Under the pieces are notes generated by a model that saw only the letters and a program-made list of their open reading frames with translations, was not told the DNA's origin and did no database searches. Made by a program: the position numbers and the translations under genes. A DNA stretch of 64,000 bases, taken from Aldrovandia affinis (lineage: Eukaryota; Chordata; Actinopteri; Notacanthiformes; Halosauridae). Numbering within the stretch: position 1 is the stretch's first letter; each line of letters starts with the position of its first letter. Below, in pieces: positions 1 through 9,972 of the stretch. Location: contig JAINUG010000053.1 of the NCBI GenBank assembly GCA_029706075.1, positions 1,178,001 to 1,242,000 of the forward strand, read 5' to 3'.

Positions 1-417
1 TTTATGAACTGAAGTTTAAGTATTTGTAATGCTATTCATTTTAATGATTAAATGTAGCAGTAAATATGGTTTGCAACTGAACCTGAATTTTCACAGCTTC
101 TGTGCTATATGACAAATTAATTAGCTTTCAGGAGAGTAAAGTAAGCACTTATTACCACCCTGTCAACAACATGTGAGATGCCCTCCACAGAGCATATGAA
201 ACGCTTGCCACCCCTGCTGTAGAAATTCAATTTTAAGTGCACCTCCAATATACCACAGCTGGATCAGTCATCTGACCCCCAGAGAGTCCGTAAAAGCCTT
301 ACACGGCACTGTCATTATGTTTTATTTATTCTACACTAATGTTTATACTTATGTATGTTGCACGTCAAATGGCTGCTAAAGGGAGATATTTCATGACTCG
401 TCCAGTGCTGTTTCTCT
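1..417. other. AT-rich intergenic sequence
   Basis: I see no exon-like open frame, RNA gene or repeat structure here. The stretch ends at the target duplication of the first miniature transposon. Confidence 0.5.
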
Positions 418-425
418 CCATAGAT

Positions 426-685
426 CAGCGGTCCCCAACCTTTTTTGCACCACGGACCGGTTTCATGCAAGACCATTTTTCCCACGGACCGGGGCATGGA
501 AAGAAGAAGAAAAAAACTGAGACAAGTGCGGAAAAGAGGTACAGACGGAAGTGGTCATTTTTCAAAATAAAACACCCTGCAGACTGCGATAGTCAATAAA
601 ATGGAAATAAAATTTAAATTAAAACGTTTTTATTATTTCTGTCCGGCCCGGTACCGGGTCGCGGCCCGGTGGTTGGGGACCCCTG
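426..685. mobile_element. hAT-type miniature transposon (MITE)
   Basis: A 260-bp non-coding element beginning CAGCGGTCCCCAACC and ending GGTTGGGGACCCCTG, which are imperfect inverted repeats. It is flanked by a perfect 8-bp duplication CCATAGAT (418-425 and 686-693). An 8-bp duplication and CAG...CTG ends are typical of the hAT superfamily. The interior has no transposase, so it would depend on an element elsewhere. Its intact target duplication suggests a moderately recent insertion. The GC-rich ends contrast with an A-rich middle. Confidence 0.85.
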
Positions 686-693
686 CCATAGAT

Positions 694-2004
694 AACAAGA
701 ATAGGACGGCACTGCTTATGGAGAGATGGTGAAATCTGATGTAGCCTACTGCAGTCTGTGTAGTGGGAGTCAGGCAAAAGCACTTTCAAAGGCAAACAGG
801 TGGACCTGTGGTAACTGGATGTGTCGGTGTTCCGGGCGCCGGGCGAGACTGTCTCAAAAAACCCCGCTTCACAGCGCTGTTGAAAGTGAAACAGAGAGAA
901 GGTCATGTGACATTAACACCACTCCAGCTATTGACTCTTACTTCTTTATATTTGTAAACTATTCTTCGTTATCCACGGTAATCCTAAAACGAATACGAAA
1001 ACAGAAGTGTACGAAGCCTACTTCACCTCTAGTCTATTTCCTTTCCTGCGAAACAGGCTCAGGCTTCTCGCTGTTACGTGCGGCGCCACAGCAGAAGTGA
1101 GAGAAGATGCGGGAGGATGAAAAAGTGAGTAAATTACCACCTCATTAAATAATAAAGGAGCTCTGAGTGCAAGAGTCTTCAGGTCTGCCAAGAGTGTAAT
1201 GAGTGGCCACGGCCCCCACTCCCCCACTTCACCAAGCCCAGCAAAACCTGCTACGAAATCTCGTCTCCAGCCCGCTCCCGTGATCGCATTACTCCACCGC
1301 TGACTAAACCCTGCGTGACAGGAGACGAAACCCCCACAAGGATCCCAACTCTGACATGAGCATAAGTCACTCGGCGAGAGATGCAAATCTCATTGAGAGA
1401 GGCCATTCACGCTAAGTTATTGGCTTGGCAGATGCCACCCTCCATTTAATCACTTGTTTGTTTTCAAGGAGAGAACTAAAAGTGTGAATCTGAGGAACGA
1501 TCAGCGTAAAAAATGTAAAAGATCAATTTAGAGGAAAAATATTGAATTGATAGATTCAATGAAATAACAAGAGAAAAGATGCACTGAGTGCATTAAAAAG
1601 TAAAAGGACTACAAATAAATAAAATAACACGTCTAATGCCTTCCTCGTCTTGATGCTGTGCTTCAAACATGATCTAACCATGTACTGTATATGCCCTTTG
1701 GACTGGTTTACTGGAGTGGGAAAGTAGAACTGCTTAAAAAAATACACAATTTTGCTGGATGGAAATACGATTTAGACTAGATACTCACTCATAGAGAATC
1801 ATGCCCTCATTTCTATTGAAGAGCTTGCACATATTCTAAGTGTTTTAGCAAGAGAGAGCTGTGTAATGTACTGAGAAGATGTACTGTGTAATGTCATGCA
1901 AGAATGCAGAATTAAAAGAGAAATCACCACTTCTTATCTTGTGATCTGAACAAATGGTGGACATGGACATTTGGAAAATGCCTGAGTAAAAAGATAAAGT
2001 ATAT
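694..2004. other. Intergenic sequence without recognised genes
   Basis: Unique-looking DNA between the first miniature element and the LTR at 2005. The longest open frame is a 122-codon minus-strand stretch at 1018-1386 with no recognisable domain. I treat it as chance. Confidence 0.4.
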
Positions 2005-2502
2005 TGTTGCGATCCAGGTGGGTCGCAGTATGTAAATGTGTGTGCAGGGCATTTTGGGGGAACGCTGTTGTATGTTTGTTTGTTCTCCCCTGTGTTAACT
2101 AGGGTTATGTTCGGTAATTCATGTTGTCCGTGTTAGTTGTTATCGGTTTGTGTGTGTAAAACTGATGGCCCCGGTGTGCCGAAAGATAGAGCCACCACAT
2201 CCGACATTTGTTTATTGTTTAGTGCAGTTGCCTGAAATTCTGTGTAAAAAGTGTTCATTCATCGTCTGAAGAGTACTTCCTCTGTGATGTACTAGTTAGT
2301 TGACAAGGCACACCCGGTGTATCCTTTTAAGGACCGAAAGACGATATCCAGGGTCGTGCGGTGTATGGAGCATGGATATTGTCACCTTTTTATAATAAAG
2401 TGGCTATGGGGCCTAGCGGTGTACGAAGCACGTAGCCACATTGAAATTGCTGCCTGACTCCATTCGTCTTCTTTATGCAGCCCACCGCGCATGGTCATTA
2501 CA
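2005..2502 (+). mobile_element. LTR of a tRNA-Leu-primed retrotransposon (copy A)
   Basis: A 498-bp sequence starting TGTTGCGATCC and ending GGTCATTACA, followed directly by a tRNA-Leu primer site. An inverted, clearly related copy lies at 7179-7690. The two share stretches such as CATCGTCTGAAGAGTACTTCC and the CATTGAAATTGCTGCCTGACT segment near the 3' end. A TATAATAAAG box near 2390 may be the polyadenylation or TATA signal. The combination of LTR, primer site and gag marks the 5' end of an LTR retrotransposon, probably Ty3/gypsy by its gag type. Confidence 0.8.
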
Positions 2503-2503
2503 G

Positions 2504-2521
2504 TGGTGTCAGAAGTGGGAT
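2504..2521 (+). other. Primer binding site, tRNA-Leu type
   Basis: TGGTGTCAGAAGTGGGAT, one base after the LTR end, matches the reverse complement of the 3' end of animal tRNA-Leu including CCA at all but one position (recalled sequence TGGTGTCAGGAGTGGGAT). This is where minus-strand DNA synthesis would start. The putative gag start codon overlaps its last two bases. Confidence 0.75.
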
Positions 2522-3207
2522 GCACCAAGTACAAGATGAAGCAAGAGTCATCAGTGACTAAATCTACTGGATGCAGCGTCAACTCGAGGGAGGAATGGAT
2601 CAGGCCGAATACCCCTGCCTGCATTCTGAGATGGAAGAGTCCATCTGCCAGATGTGGCAAACGTGGAAGAGCAAAGCTGCGGAGGCCAAAGATCTTCCGA
2701 CCCATGCTGAGATAGATGCGCCATTCCGCCGGAAGTGGCACCAGGAGAAGGAAGGAGGGCCGGAGACCGGAGAGTTTTTAACGCGCCCGGACGGAGCTAG
2801 GGCTAACCGCCCACGCCGCTCCACGTCCAAGCCCAGGGACGCTCCCACCAACCCTGCTGCATCCCGACCCCTAGCCAAGCTGCCCAAGTATGACGGAACA
2901 GCGGCGCTAACATCATACCTCGCCCAGGTACAGCTGGCGGCTGATTACAATGGATGGGGTGAAGCGGTCACAGCCGTCCACCTAGCCTTAGCCCTGGAGG
3001 GTGGGGCCCTGCAGGTGCTTCTTGACCTCTCCCAAACGGAGCAACGCAGCTACCCAGCGCTGGCTACGGCCCTGGAACGACGTTTCGGTCAGCGGGTCTT
3101 CGAGAGCCACAGCCGGGAGGAGCTAGCCAACCGCTCTCGTCAAGGGAAAGAAACCGTAAGCACTTTCGCTGCCAATATCCGTTACCACGCCCGGCTGGGC
3201 TACCTTG
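2520..3207 (+). pseudogene. Retrotransposon gag remnant, copy A1
   Basis: The product would be the structural Gag protein of an LTR retrotransposon. Reading from the ATG at 2520 hits a TAA at 2559-2561, where the inverted copy B has a lysine codon. The frame then stays open to about 3207 and includes the ATG at 2571. The central part has the look of the retrotransposon gag family: LPKYDG, then YLAQVQLAA, then an ALERRFGQ block, then SREELANRSRQGKETVSTFAANIRYHARLGY. The copy stops abruptly after HARLGY at a junction with a second LTR-end, primer-site and gag segment. No zinc knuckle, protease or polymerase follows. It is a non-functional, C-terminally truncated fragment. Confidence 0.75.
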
Positions 3208-3209
3208 TT

Positions 3210-3254
3210 GCACCCCACTGCGCATGCTCGCTACTGTGGTGTCAGAAGCGGGAT
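3210..3254 (+). other. Second LTR 3' end plus tRNA-Leu primer site
   Basis: About 27 bp resembling the last bases of the LTR (CACTGCGCATG...) are followed by TGGTGTCAGAAGCGGGAT at 3237-3254, a second copy of the primer site with one more substitution. It separates gag copies A1 and A2. This shows that a leader-plus-gag unit was joined in tandem rather than gag being simply duplicated. Confidence 0.7.
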
Positions 3255-4036
3255 GTACCAAGTACAACACGAAGCGAGAGTCATCAGTGACGACATCTTC
3301 CGGATGCAGCGTCAACTTGAGGGAGGAATGGATCAGGCCGAACACCCCTGCCTGCGTTCTGAGATGGAAGAGTCCATCCGCCGGATGTGGCGAACGCGGA
3401 AGGGTGAAGCTGCGGAGGCCAAAGATCTTTCCCCCCATGCTGAGAGACACGCCGTTCCACCGGAAGTGGCGTCAGGCGAAGGAAGGAATGCCGGAGACCG
3501 GAGAGTTTTTAACGCGCCCGGACGGGGCTAGCGCTACCCGCCCACGCCATTCCACGCCTGAGCCCAGACACGCTCCCACCAACCCAGCTGCCTCCCGACC
3601 CCTCGCCAAGCTGCCCAAGTACGATGAAACAGCGGCGCTGACATCATACCTCGCCCAGGTACAGCTCGCGGATGGATGGAGGAGCGACAATGGATGGAGC
3701 GAAACCATCACAGCCGTCCACCTAGCCCTAGCCCTGGACAGGCCCTGCAGATTCTTCTTGCTTCTTGACCTCTCCCCAGTGGATCAACTCAGCTACCCCG
3801 CACTGACTACGGCCCTGGAACGACATTTGGCTAGCCACAGCCGACAACAGCTAGCAAAACGCTCTTGTCAAGGGCAAGAAACGGTAAGCACTTTCGCTGC
3901 CGATATCCGCTATCACGCCCGGCTGGGCTACCCCACGTTCCCCGCTGTTGTCCAGGAAGAGCTAGCGGTACACGCGTTCCTGCGTACCCTAGCCCCGGAG
4001 GAGCTGTGCCGGCACGTCTGCCTCGGTGCTCCAGGG
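3253..4036 (+). pseudogene. Retrotransposon gag remnant, copy A2
   Basis: A second, diverged gag copy starts at the ATG overlapping the second primer site (3253). It reads in one frame to about 3450 and then shifts by one base into the frame that stays open to a stop near 4042. The same blocks are present as in A1 (LPKYDE, YLAQVQLAD, YPALTTALERH, ETVSTFAADIRYHARLGYP). It extends further than A1, through an EELAVHAFLRTLAPEELCRHVC segment, and ends where unrelated sequence begins near 4036. It also has a short in-frame insertion after YLAQVQLAD relative to A1. Its divergence from A1 suggests a different source element rather than a recent duplication. Confidence 0.75.
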
Positions 4037-4200
4037 GCCTAAATTATGAAACGTACTTACGCACAGATTTGATCTTAGAACGTGCGTACGCTCAAATCCA
4101 CGCCAAAGTTCAGATTTATAAAAACGGTCTTTGATGTGGAAAAGTACTCAGCTCCACGTCAGGTTTCAACTTGGCGTACGTACGTTTCCTTGTGGCAATG
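4036..4200. mobile_element. Possible fragment of a miniature inverted-repeat element
   Basis: Sequence beginning GGGGCCTAAATTATGAAACGTAC and containing GCGTACGTACGTTTCC further right, so GAAACGTAC and GTACGTTTC face each other. The repeated ACGTACG and TTTATAAA texture resembles Harbinger-type miniature elements of fish, from memory only. No target duplication was found. It interrupts gag copy A2. Confidence 0.3.
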
Positions 4201-4217
4201 TTGGAGTACTGCAGATA

Positions 4218-5760
4218 TTCGCGGTCTCGTCTCTTCTCTGTCCTGACCCCTCGCTGGTGGAACGACCTTCCGCAATCGGTCAGGACCGCGGAATCACTTG
4301 CAATCTTCCGCAAGAGACTCTAAACCCACCTTTTCAGACTCCACTACCACTGAATTCTTTACATCTAGCTAATTGTCATCACCACTGCCTACTTGCTCAA
4401 CACTATATACCCCTGCTTACTCCATAAAATAAAATAAATGAATAACCTTTTCCTTCCCAGTGTTACAGGTATGGTACGTAGCTGCCTGCAATGATGTCTA
4501 TCGCTGTATTACTGCACTGATCTCTTGCGCGAACTATGATTGTGTGGAGGACGTTGGTCTCGGCCACATGGGAGTGGCATGGTTGCCTGTCTTGTTCCAT
4601 GTGGTAGAGGCCTTTGGAGCAGTGAGACTTTCCGGGGGCAGGTTTGGCACTCTCCCAGGGTGTGAGAGTGAACTGTCGCCCGGAAGGGAGCTCCAAAGGC
4701 CTTAATTGGTTTAATTATTATTTAATTGGTGTCAATCAGTCAATTGATATAGAAGTCAATTGGCTGATTGGGTGTCTGGGTGAGAATGTGAGTTGTGATT
4801 GGGTGATTGCCTCACGAGTCCCACCTGAGCCAGGCAGAAACTAAGCCTATTTAAGAGCAGGTGAGGCGAGTGGGGAATCAGTCAGTCTTGTCTTGATGTG
4901 TGTGTGAGTGCGCGTGCACGTTTGATGTGGAATGTTTGATGTTGAATGTTGGATGTTTAATGTTTGTGGAGTTTTGTGTGCGTTTGTCGAAAGTGACTGA
5001 GTAGAGTGCTTCCTGTGTGAGTGAGGAAGAGGGAGAGGGGGTGCGCTTTAGGTGTCCGCCTCTCTCCTCGGTGTGATTATGGAGGAGCGGGAGGGTGCCC
5101 TGGAAGAGGGTCCGCCTCTCGCCCTCGGTTTTTAGTAAAAAGAGCTCGCACTCGACAGTGGAGAGTGTCTGAGCAAGCCCAAGAACTCCCCGGAAGAGTG
5201 GAGTGTCTTGAGAGCCGGTTGCCAGCACTCTCACATCCTGGGAGTGGCGAGTGTCTCTGGAATGAATGAGTAAGAGAACTCGAACTGGAAAAGTTCGAGT
5301 GTCTCAGTATGAATGGGTGGGAAGCACTTGAAAGGTCACTGGATATGTGTGTGCCTGAGGAGCTTCCAGGGGAACTCTGGAGGAAGAGGCGCGGTGTCCC
5401 GTAAGTTTGGTTATTTTAACTTGTTATTTTCGTTTGTTGTTTTTACCCGAAAGCTTCGCGGTGAGTAGGGTGAAGATTTTGTGTCTCTGTTTGTGTTAGT
5501 CTTTGTTATATGTTAACCTGCTACTCCCACTGTCTCTCTCCCATGTCTGGGGGGAGAGACAGAAAAACAAATAAATAAAGAATCCGGTCCGTAGACCGAC
5601 AAACTCCACTCCGTGTCTCCTGGCTGTTCTGTTCCCATTCAGGGTTTGTCACGCGGCGTGTGACAGATTGTTCCTGCCATGTATTAATGTACATATTGTA
5701 AGTCGCTCTGGATAAGAGCGTCTGCTATACTGTATGCTTAAAATGTAAATGTAATGTAAA
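4218..5760 (+). mobile_element. L2-type LINE 3' end, split by a solo LTR
   Basis: 4218-4330 encodes a degraded copy of the last ORF2 residues (SRSRLFSVL, then RWWNDLPQSVRTAESLAIFRKRL), almost the same as at 21000-21115. The 3' untranslated part runs 4331-4537, is broken by the LTR at 4543-5665, and resumes at 5666-5760. It ends with the tail GTAAGTCGCTCTGGATAAGAGCG and an AATGTAA-rich end. That tail is shared with the SINEs in this window, as expected when SINEs use an L2 partner for mobilisation. Confidence 0.7.
4543..5665 (+). mobile_element. Solo LTR, 1123 bp, with perfect 5-bp target duplication
   Basis: Starts TGTGGAGGACGTTGG and ends CGGCGTGTGACA, flanked by GATTG on both sides (4538-4542 and 5666-5670). 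A TATA-like CTATTTAAGAG lies near 4849 and an AATAAATAAAG polyadenylation signal near 5571, so transcription would run on the + strand. No primer site or coding region follows, which fits a solo LTR left by LTR-LTR recombination. A shorter relative lies on the minus strand at 18690-19206. The middle is rich in GAGTG repeats (5150-5330). Confidence 0.85.
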
Positions 5761-5829
5761 ATGTATTTGGAAATCTAAGAGCGCCAACATGTCGTCTGCT
5801 GCCTAATTGTTTCCTCATTATTAATATTA

Positions 5830-5856
5830 TTATTAGTAGTAGTAGTAGTAGTAGTA
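5830..5856. repeat. TAG/TAT trinucleotide microsatellite
   Basis: A short ATTATTATTAGTAGTAGTAG run lies between the L2 tail and the plus-strand zinc-knuckle segment. It is simple sequence with no evident function. Confidence 0.8.
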
Positions 5857-5908
5857 CCAGATTGAACACATTGCTTAGGCTATACGTAATGGTTTGCACA
5901 ATAAAGTT

Positions 5909-6011
5909 ATTGGCCCGGGCCTGGGCCACTGACCGGTGCTACCACTGCAACAAACCTGGCCACATTGCACAGGACTGCCCGGCGCCGGCACCTAGGCCTC
6001 GCCCCGTGGCC
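5909..6011 (+). pseudogene. Gag zinc-knuckle fragment, plus strand
   Basis: Encodes DRCYHCNKPGHIAQDCP, a complete CX2CX4HX4C nucleocapsid zinc knuckle (5937-5978), followed by an alanine/proline/arginine-rich stretch. This is the RNA-binding end of Gag. It is separated from gag A2 by about 1.9 kb of other elements. A near-identical knuckle faces it on the minus strand at 6124-6165, so the two halves of the composite meet here. No protease or polymerase follows. Confidence 0.75.
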
Positions 6012-6195
6012 CAGTGAGGGAAGCGTTGGGGATCTGGGGATCGGAGCAGCGCTTCCCTCACTGCACCACTCTGCTTGCGTTTCCCTCGGCAGCGGTGGGG
6101 CGAGGCCTAGGTGCCGGCGCCGGACAGTCTCGTGCAATATGGCCAGGCTCGTTGCAGCGATAGCACCGGTCAGTGGCCCAGGGCCGACGTTTTCG
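5909..6195. repeat. Large inverted repeat at the centre of the gag composite
   Basis: Arms of about 97 bp (5909-6005 and 6097-6195) carry the two opposed zinc knuckles. Part of the arm (GGCGCCGGCACCTAGGCCTC) is exactly complementary. The 91-bp spacer contains a second inverted pair, AGTGAGGGAAGCG at 6014-6026 and CGCTTCCCTCACT at 6050-6062. The whole could fold into a nested hairpin. Confidence 0.75.
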
Positions 6196-7163
6196 TGATG
6201 GCGGAGACTGGCGTTGGGGGCAGAGTGGACCTGGCGTGCTGGTGCTGCTTCTCCGTCTGTGTTGCCATCATCACCAGTGGCCTTCCGGAGGCGGTGGGCA
6301 GGCGATTGACTCAGGGAGAGGAGCGTTAAAAAACACTTCCGTTCACTCAGCTATTAGAATAGCTTCAGCTAGCAAACCGGGAGTGGCGAGGTGGACGTGC
6401 CAGCACAGCTCCTCCAGGGCTAGGGTACGCAGAAACGCATGTAGCGCTAGCTGTTCCTGGAGAGCTGCGGGGAACATGGGGTAGCCCAGCCGGGCGTGGT
6501 AACGGATATTGGCAGCGAAAGTGCTTACGGTTTCTTTCCCTTGACGAGAGCAGTTGGCTAGCTCCTCCCGGCTGTGGCTCTCGAAGACCCGCTGACCGAA
6601 ACGTCGTTCCAGGGCCGTAGCCAGCGCTGGGTAGCTGCGTTGCTCCGTTGGGGAGAGGTCAGAAGCACCTGCAGGGCCCCACCCTCCAGGGCTAAGGCTA
6701 GGTGGACGGCTGTGACCGCTTCACCCCATCCATTGTAATCAGCCGCCAGCTGTACCTGGGCGAGGTATGATGTTAGCGCCGCTGTTCCGTCATACTTGGG
6801 CAGCTTGGCTAGGGGTCGGGATGCAGCAGGGTTGGTGGGAGCATCCCTGGGCTTGGACGTGGAGCGGCGTGGGCGGTTAGCGCTAGCTCCGTCCGGGCGT
6901 GTTAAAAACTCTCCGGTCTCCGGCCCTCCTTCCTTCTCCTGGTGCCACTTCCGGTGGAATGGCGCATCTATCTCAGCATGGGTCGGAAGATCTTTGGCCT
7001 CCGCAGCTTTGCTCTTCCACGTTTGCCACATCCGGCGGATGGACTCTTCCATCTCAGAATGCAGGCAGGGGTATTCGGCCTGATCCATTCCTCCCTCGAG
7101 TTGACGCTGCATCCAGTAGATTTTGTCACTGATGACTCTTGCTTCATCTTTTACTTGGTGCAT
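6120..7163 (-). pseudogene. Retrotransposon gag remnant, copy B (inverted)
   Basis: The most complete gag in the window. Reading leftward from the ATG at 7163, which overlaps the primer site, the frame is open through WMQRQLEGG, LPKYDG, YLAQVQLAADYNGWGEAVTAV and ALEGGALQVLL. A frameshift follows near 6665. Further blocks continue in another frame (ALERRFGQ, KETVSTFAANIRYHARLGYP, EELCWHVHLATPG), with a stop after the LLAEAIL region. It ends with the CCHC knuckle CYRCNEPGHIARDC (6124-6165). It is a Gag structural protein gene broken by at least one frameshift and one stop. It lies in the opposite orientation to A1 and A2 and has no polymerase. Confidence 0.75.
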
Positions 7164-7177
7164 CCCACTTCTGACCA
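7162..7177 (-). other. Primer binding site, tRNA-Leu type, 2 bases deleted
   Basis: On the minus strand TGGTCAGAAGTGGGAT follows the LTR end. It is the same tRNA-Leu site as at 2504-2521 but lacks two bases (TG), so priming would be impaired. Confidence 0.65.
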
Positions 7178-7178
7178 C

Positions 7179-7690
7179 TGTAACAAGCATGCGGTGGGCT
7201 GCATCAAGAAGACGAATGGAGTCAGGCAGCAATTTCAATGTGGCTACGTGCTTTGTGCACCACTAGGCCTCATAGCCTTTATTAGGAAGTAGTGACAATA
7301 TCCATGCCCCATACACCGCACGACCCCAGATATCGTCTTCAGGTCTGTCTTTAGAACGGGCGCGTGCCTAAAGGGTCACGCAAGGTGCACATTGGCGACT
7401 AACTAGTACCTCACACAGGAAGTACTCTTCAGACGATGAACACTTTTTTACACAGGATTACAGGCAACTGCACTAAACCATAAGCAAACGTCAGTCGCGG
7501 TGGCTTTACCCTTTATCTCACCGCGACCATCGGTTTTACATGTACATAATGATAACAAATAACACACACAACATGATTTACCACACATAACTCTAACTAA
7601 CACAGGGGGGAACAAACAAACACACAACAATGTTCACCCACAATGCCCCGCACACATATTTACATACAGCGACCCACCTGGGTCCCACCA
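7179..7690 (-). mobile_element. LTR of the tRNA-Leu-primed retrotransposon (copy B)
   Basis: A 512-bp inverted relative of the LTR at 2005-2502. On the minus strand it begins TGGTGGGACCCAGGTGGG and ends CTTGTTACA next to the primer site. It contains extra sequence around 7340-7385 (an ACGCGCCCGTTCT segment) missing from copy A, so the two are different subfamily members, not duplicates made at one integration. Confidence 0.8.
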
Positions 7691-8923
7691 CCAGGAAATA
7701 TGTAGAAGGAGTTAGAATGATTGTAAAAGAAAATACACTATATACCTAAATACCCTTATGAAGGCCTATGTGGTAAGGCTGTGCACATAATCTTTAAGAG
7801 GATAGCACAATCATTTTTGTACAAAAACCTACTAAATAAAACCTTTCATTTTTATTGCTAATGCAAACAGTAATTAAATAAACAATAGTCTCTTGGTTCA
7901 AGATTAGATTCTGTTTAAATTGAAACTTCTAACATTGTAAGCATTAGACACCATGCTAATTAATCCTGTCCTTCAGCTTAAATGTGCCAAAAGCTAATTT
8001 ATTGATGACTCAAGCTCTGTCCTAAAGTGCAGAAACCACTGCAAGTGTGAAAGTTCAGCCAGAGATTCTAGATAATAGTAGAGATGGTCCACTCCCATGT
8101 TCTAACATTAAAAGTTTGGGTCCTATTGTTTCGAACATTCCGTGTTTGAATAGAGAGCGCTCCAACTCATGCTGTCCTTATCACTTTAATGGAAAAAGGA
8201 CCTAATTTAATATTCAAGCGCCTGTCCCTTGTGATGCTACTACAAAACCCCGGCTCTGTCACTGTTGGAATACAGACTGGAAAATATTGCGCCATTAAGG
8301 CCATTGGACATTTTTAATGTGTCAACCTCTTGGTGTTGGAGGACAGAATGGCAGGTTCCTGACAGAGGTGGTGAAAAACGCATGCCCTTATTCATTGTGC
8401 AAAGTAAAATATGTTTACAGGTACATTGTTTACAAAGTATTCACCTCAGTTGCTCGTCTATCATATATGTACAGCACAAGAACAACACAGAAACTTCCCT
8501 GTACCTTCCATTATTGTTTATTGAGTTCAGGCGCTGTAATTCACTAACAGGATGATGTGTTATGTCATCTTTCTACTTTGCTTCATTAATGTTGTACATG
8601 TCAAGTAAATATGCTATTCTATGCAAAGGTTTTACAAAGCTAACATTGATAATCTACCATTTCCAGGCGCGAATATAGTACATCATCGCACCACTAGTGG
8701 CACATTCCATTTCAAAATAAGGGGGTTCTTTTAAGTCCATGGAATGGCATTTAACAATATTTATAGTGACTGTACAAAGTTGGGAACATATGTGTTAGGG
8801 TGGAAAAGGATAAATGGTCATCCTATGTAATCTTGCTGCTCAAGTTGTTATTTCTTTCTTTAATTTATTTTTGTATTTGTGGTTTAGTCTAGGGGTGTGG
8901 TTAACCCAGGTGTGTTTTTAGCC
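7691..8923. other. Intergenic sequence, no gene seen
   Basis: AT-rich sequence between the retrotransposon composite and the TTAA element. There is no recognisable domain in any open frame and no clear repeat structure. Confidence 0.4.
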
Positions 8924-9421
8924 TTAACCCTCTGAGGTCCGTGCTAAGCTTTTAGATGTTTTTTGATTTTGGCATGGTCTGATATTTATCTCAATTTCAT
9001 CAATTTAACACACACTTACTCCAAAGTGTTTGATATTTTTATTTGAAGGACAATCACAGCTACATTTGTATGCCATCAATAGTTTGGTCAGTATCATATG
9101 CAGCTTGTAAATAGATCTACAAACACACAAGTTAAAAATAGTAAATTTTTCTGCTGTCACAAAAGTTGTGAAAGCACACACTAAACTATAGTGACGAATT
9201 GTTTTGCCAATGTACGTTTGTTCATCAAGGTCTTGGTTATGTAAGGGTGTGAAAACAGTTTAGCACATCTGAGATCTAAATAGCTAAAAACCTGTTTTTA
9301 TCAGAACTGGTCACATTTATTTCAGGCTGTGGGAGGGCTAAATGCTAAATACCTGAATATTCATTATTCATTGTCCACACCTCTAAGATCTGTCAGATGG
9401 GCCATCTCACTGGGCCATCAG

Positions 9422-9744
9422 TGTTATATTCTGAGTTCCTGTTCTGTTGTTTTTGGTCTTTGTTTATTTTTCATTCAGTCCTTATTCATTATTCTTTATC
9501 CAGTATTGCATTTTCCCTGTTCTGTCACGTTCTGCTCCCTGTCTGTCCTTGTTCCGTTTATTCGAGATCCACTCCTTGTCATGCACTTCGGGAGTTTATA
9601 CTTTTCGGGGTTTTTCCGCCTTCGCTTATTATCTCGTTTTCTTCCTTCTTACTTTCTAGATTGCACTTTGTATATATTAGGTAGATGTGTATAGTACTAA
9701 CCAACTAATCTACTAACGTTAGGGGTTTAGATTAAGTTACTAAC
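9422..9744 (+). mobile_element. Truncated LTR, same family as 48677-49634
   Basis: TGTTATATTCTGAG at 9422 corresponds to the start of the complete solo LTR at 48677. Similarity continues through TCTGTCACGTTCTGCTCCCTG and the ACTAATCTACTAACGTTAG motif, and stops at about 9744. The remaining two-thirds of the LTR is absent. It sits inside the TTAA element, so it was inserted later or was carried along. Confidence 0.75.
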
Positions 9745-9972
9745 ACGCGGAATATGTTTGGCGTCACAAGACGCGGAATTCATATATTTTCACGAGTATT
9801 TGAAAACAAGCGAAATAAATAACATTTTAGGCTGTTCTTCTTTAGAAAAGTATTCTTCCATAGATCTTGTGTGCATATTGCAATTTGTTACGTTGCAACA
9901 CGCGGAATATGTAGTCACAAGGCGCGGAATTCATATATTGAATATATATACGAGTATTTGATAACATGGCAA
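9742..9972. repeat. Two-copy direct repeat, about 155-bp spacing
   Basis: ACACGCGGAATATGT followed by GTCACAAGRCGCGGAATTC, CATATAT and CGAGTATTTGA occurs at 9743-9810 and again at 9897-9972. The first copy abuts the LTR fragment end. The function is unknown. It could be subterminal repeat structure of the enclosing transposon. Confidence 0.6.

Noticed and set aside
1018..1386. 122-codon minus-strand open frame
   Set aside because: No family resemblance, no exon borders, and no support from neighbouring sequence.
4461..5665. LTR starting at TGTTACAGG (4461)
   Set aside because: The true start is at 4543: it matches the start of the related LTR at 18690-19206 and gives a perfect GATTG duplication, which 4461 does not.
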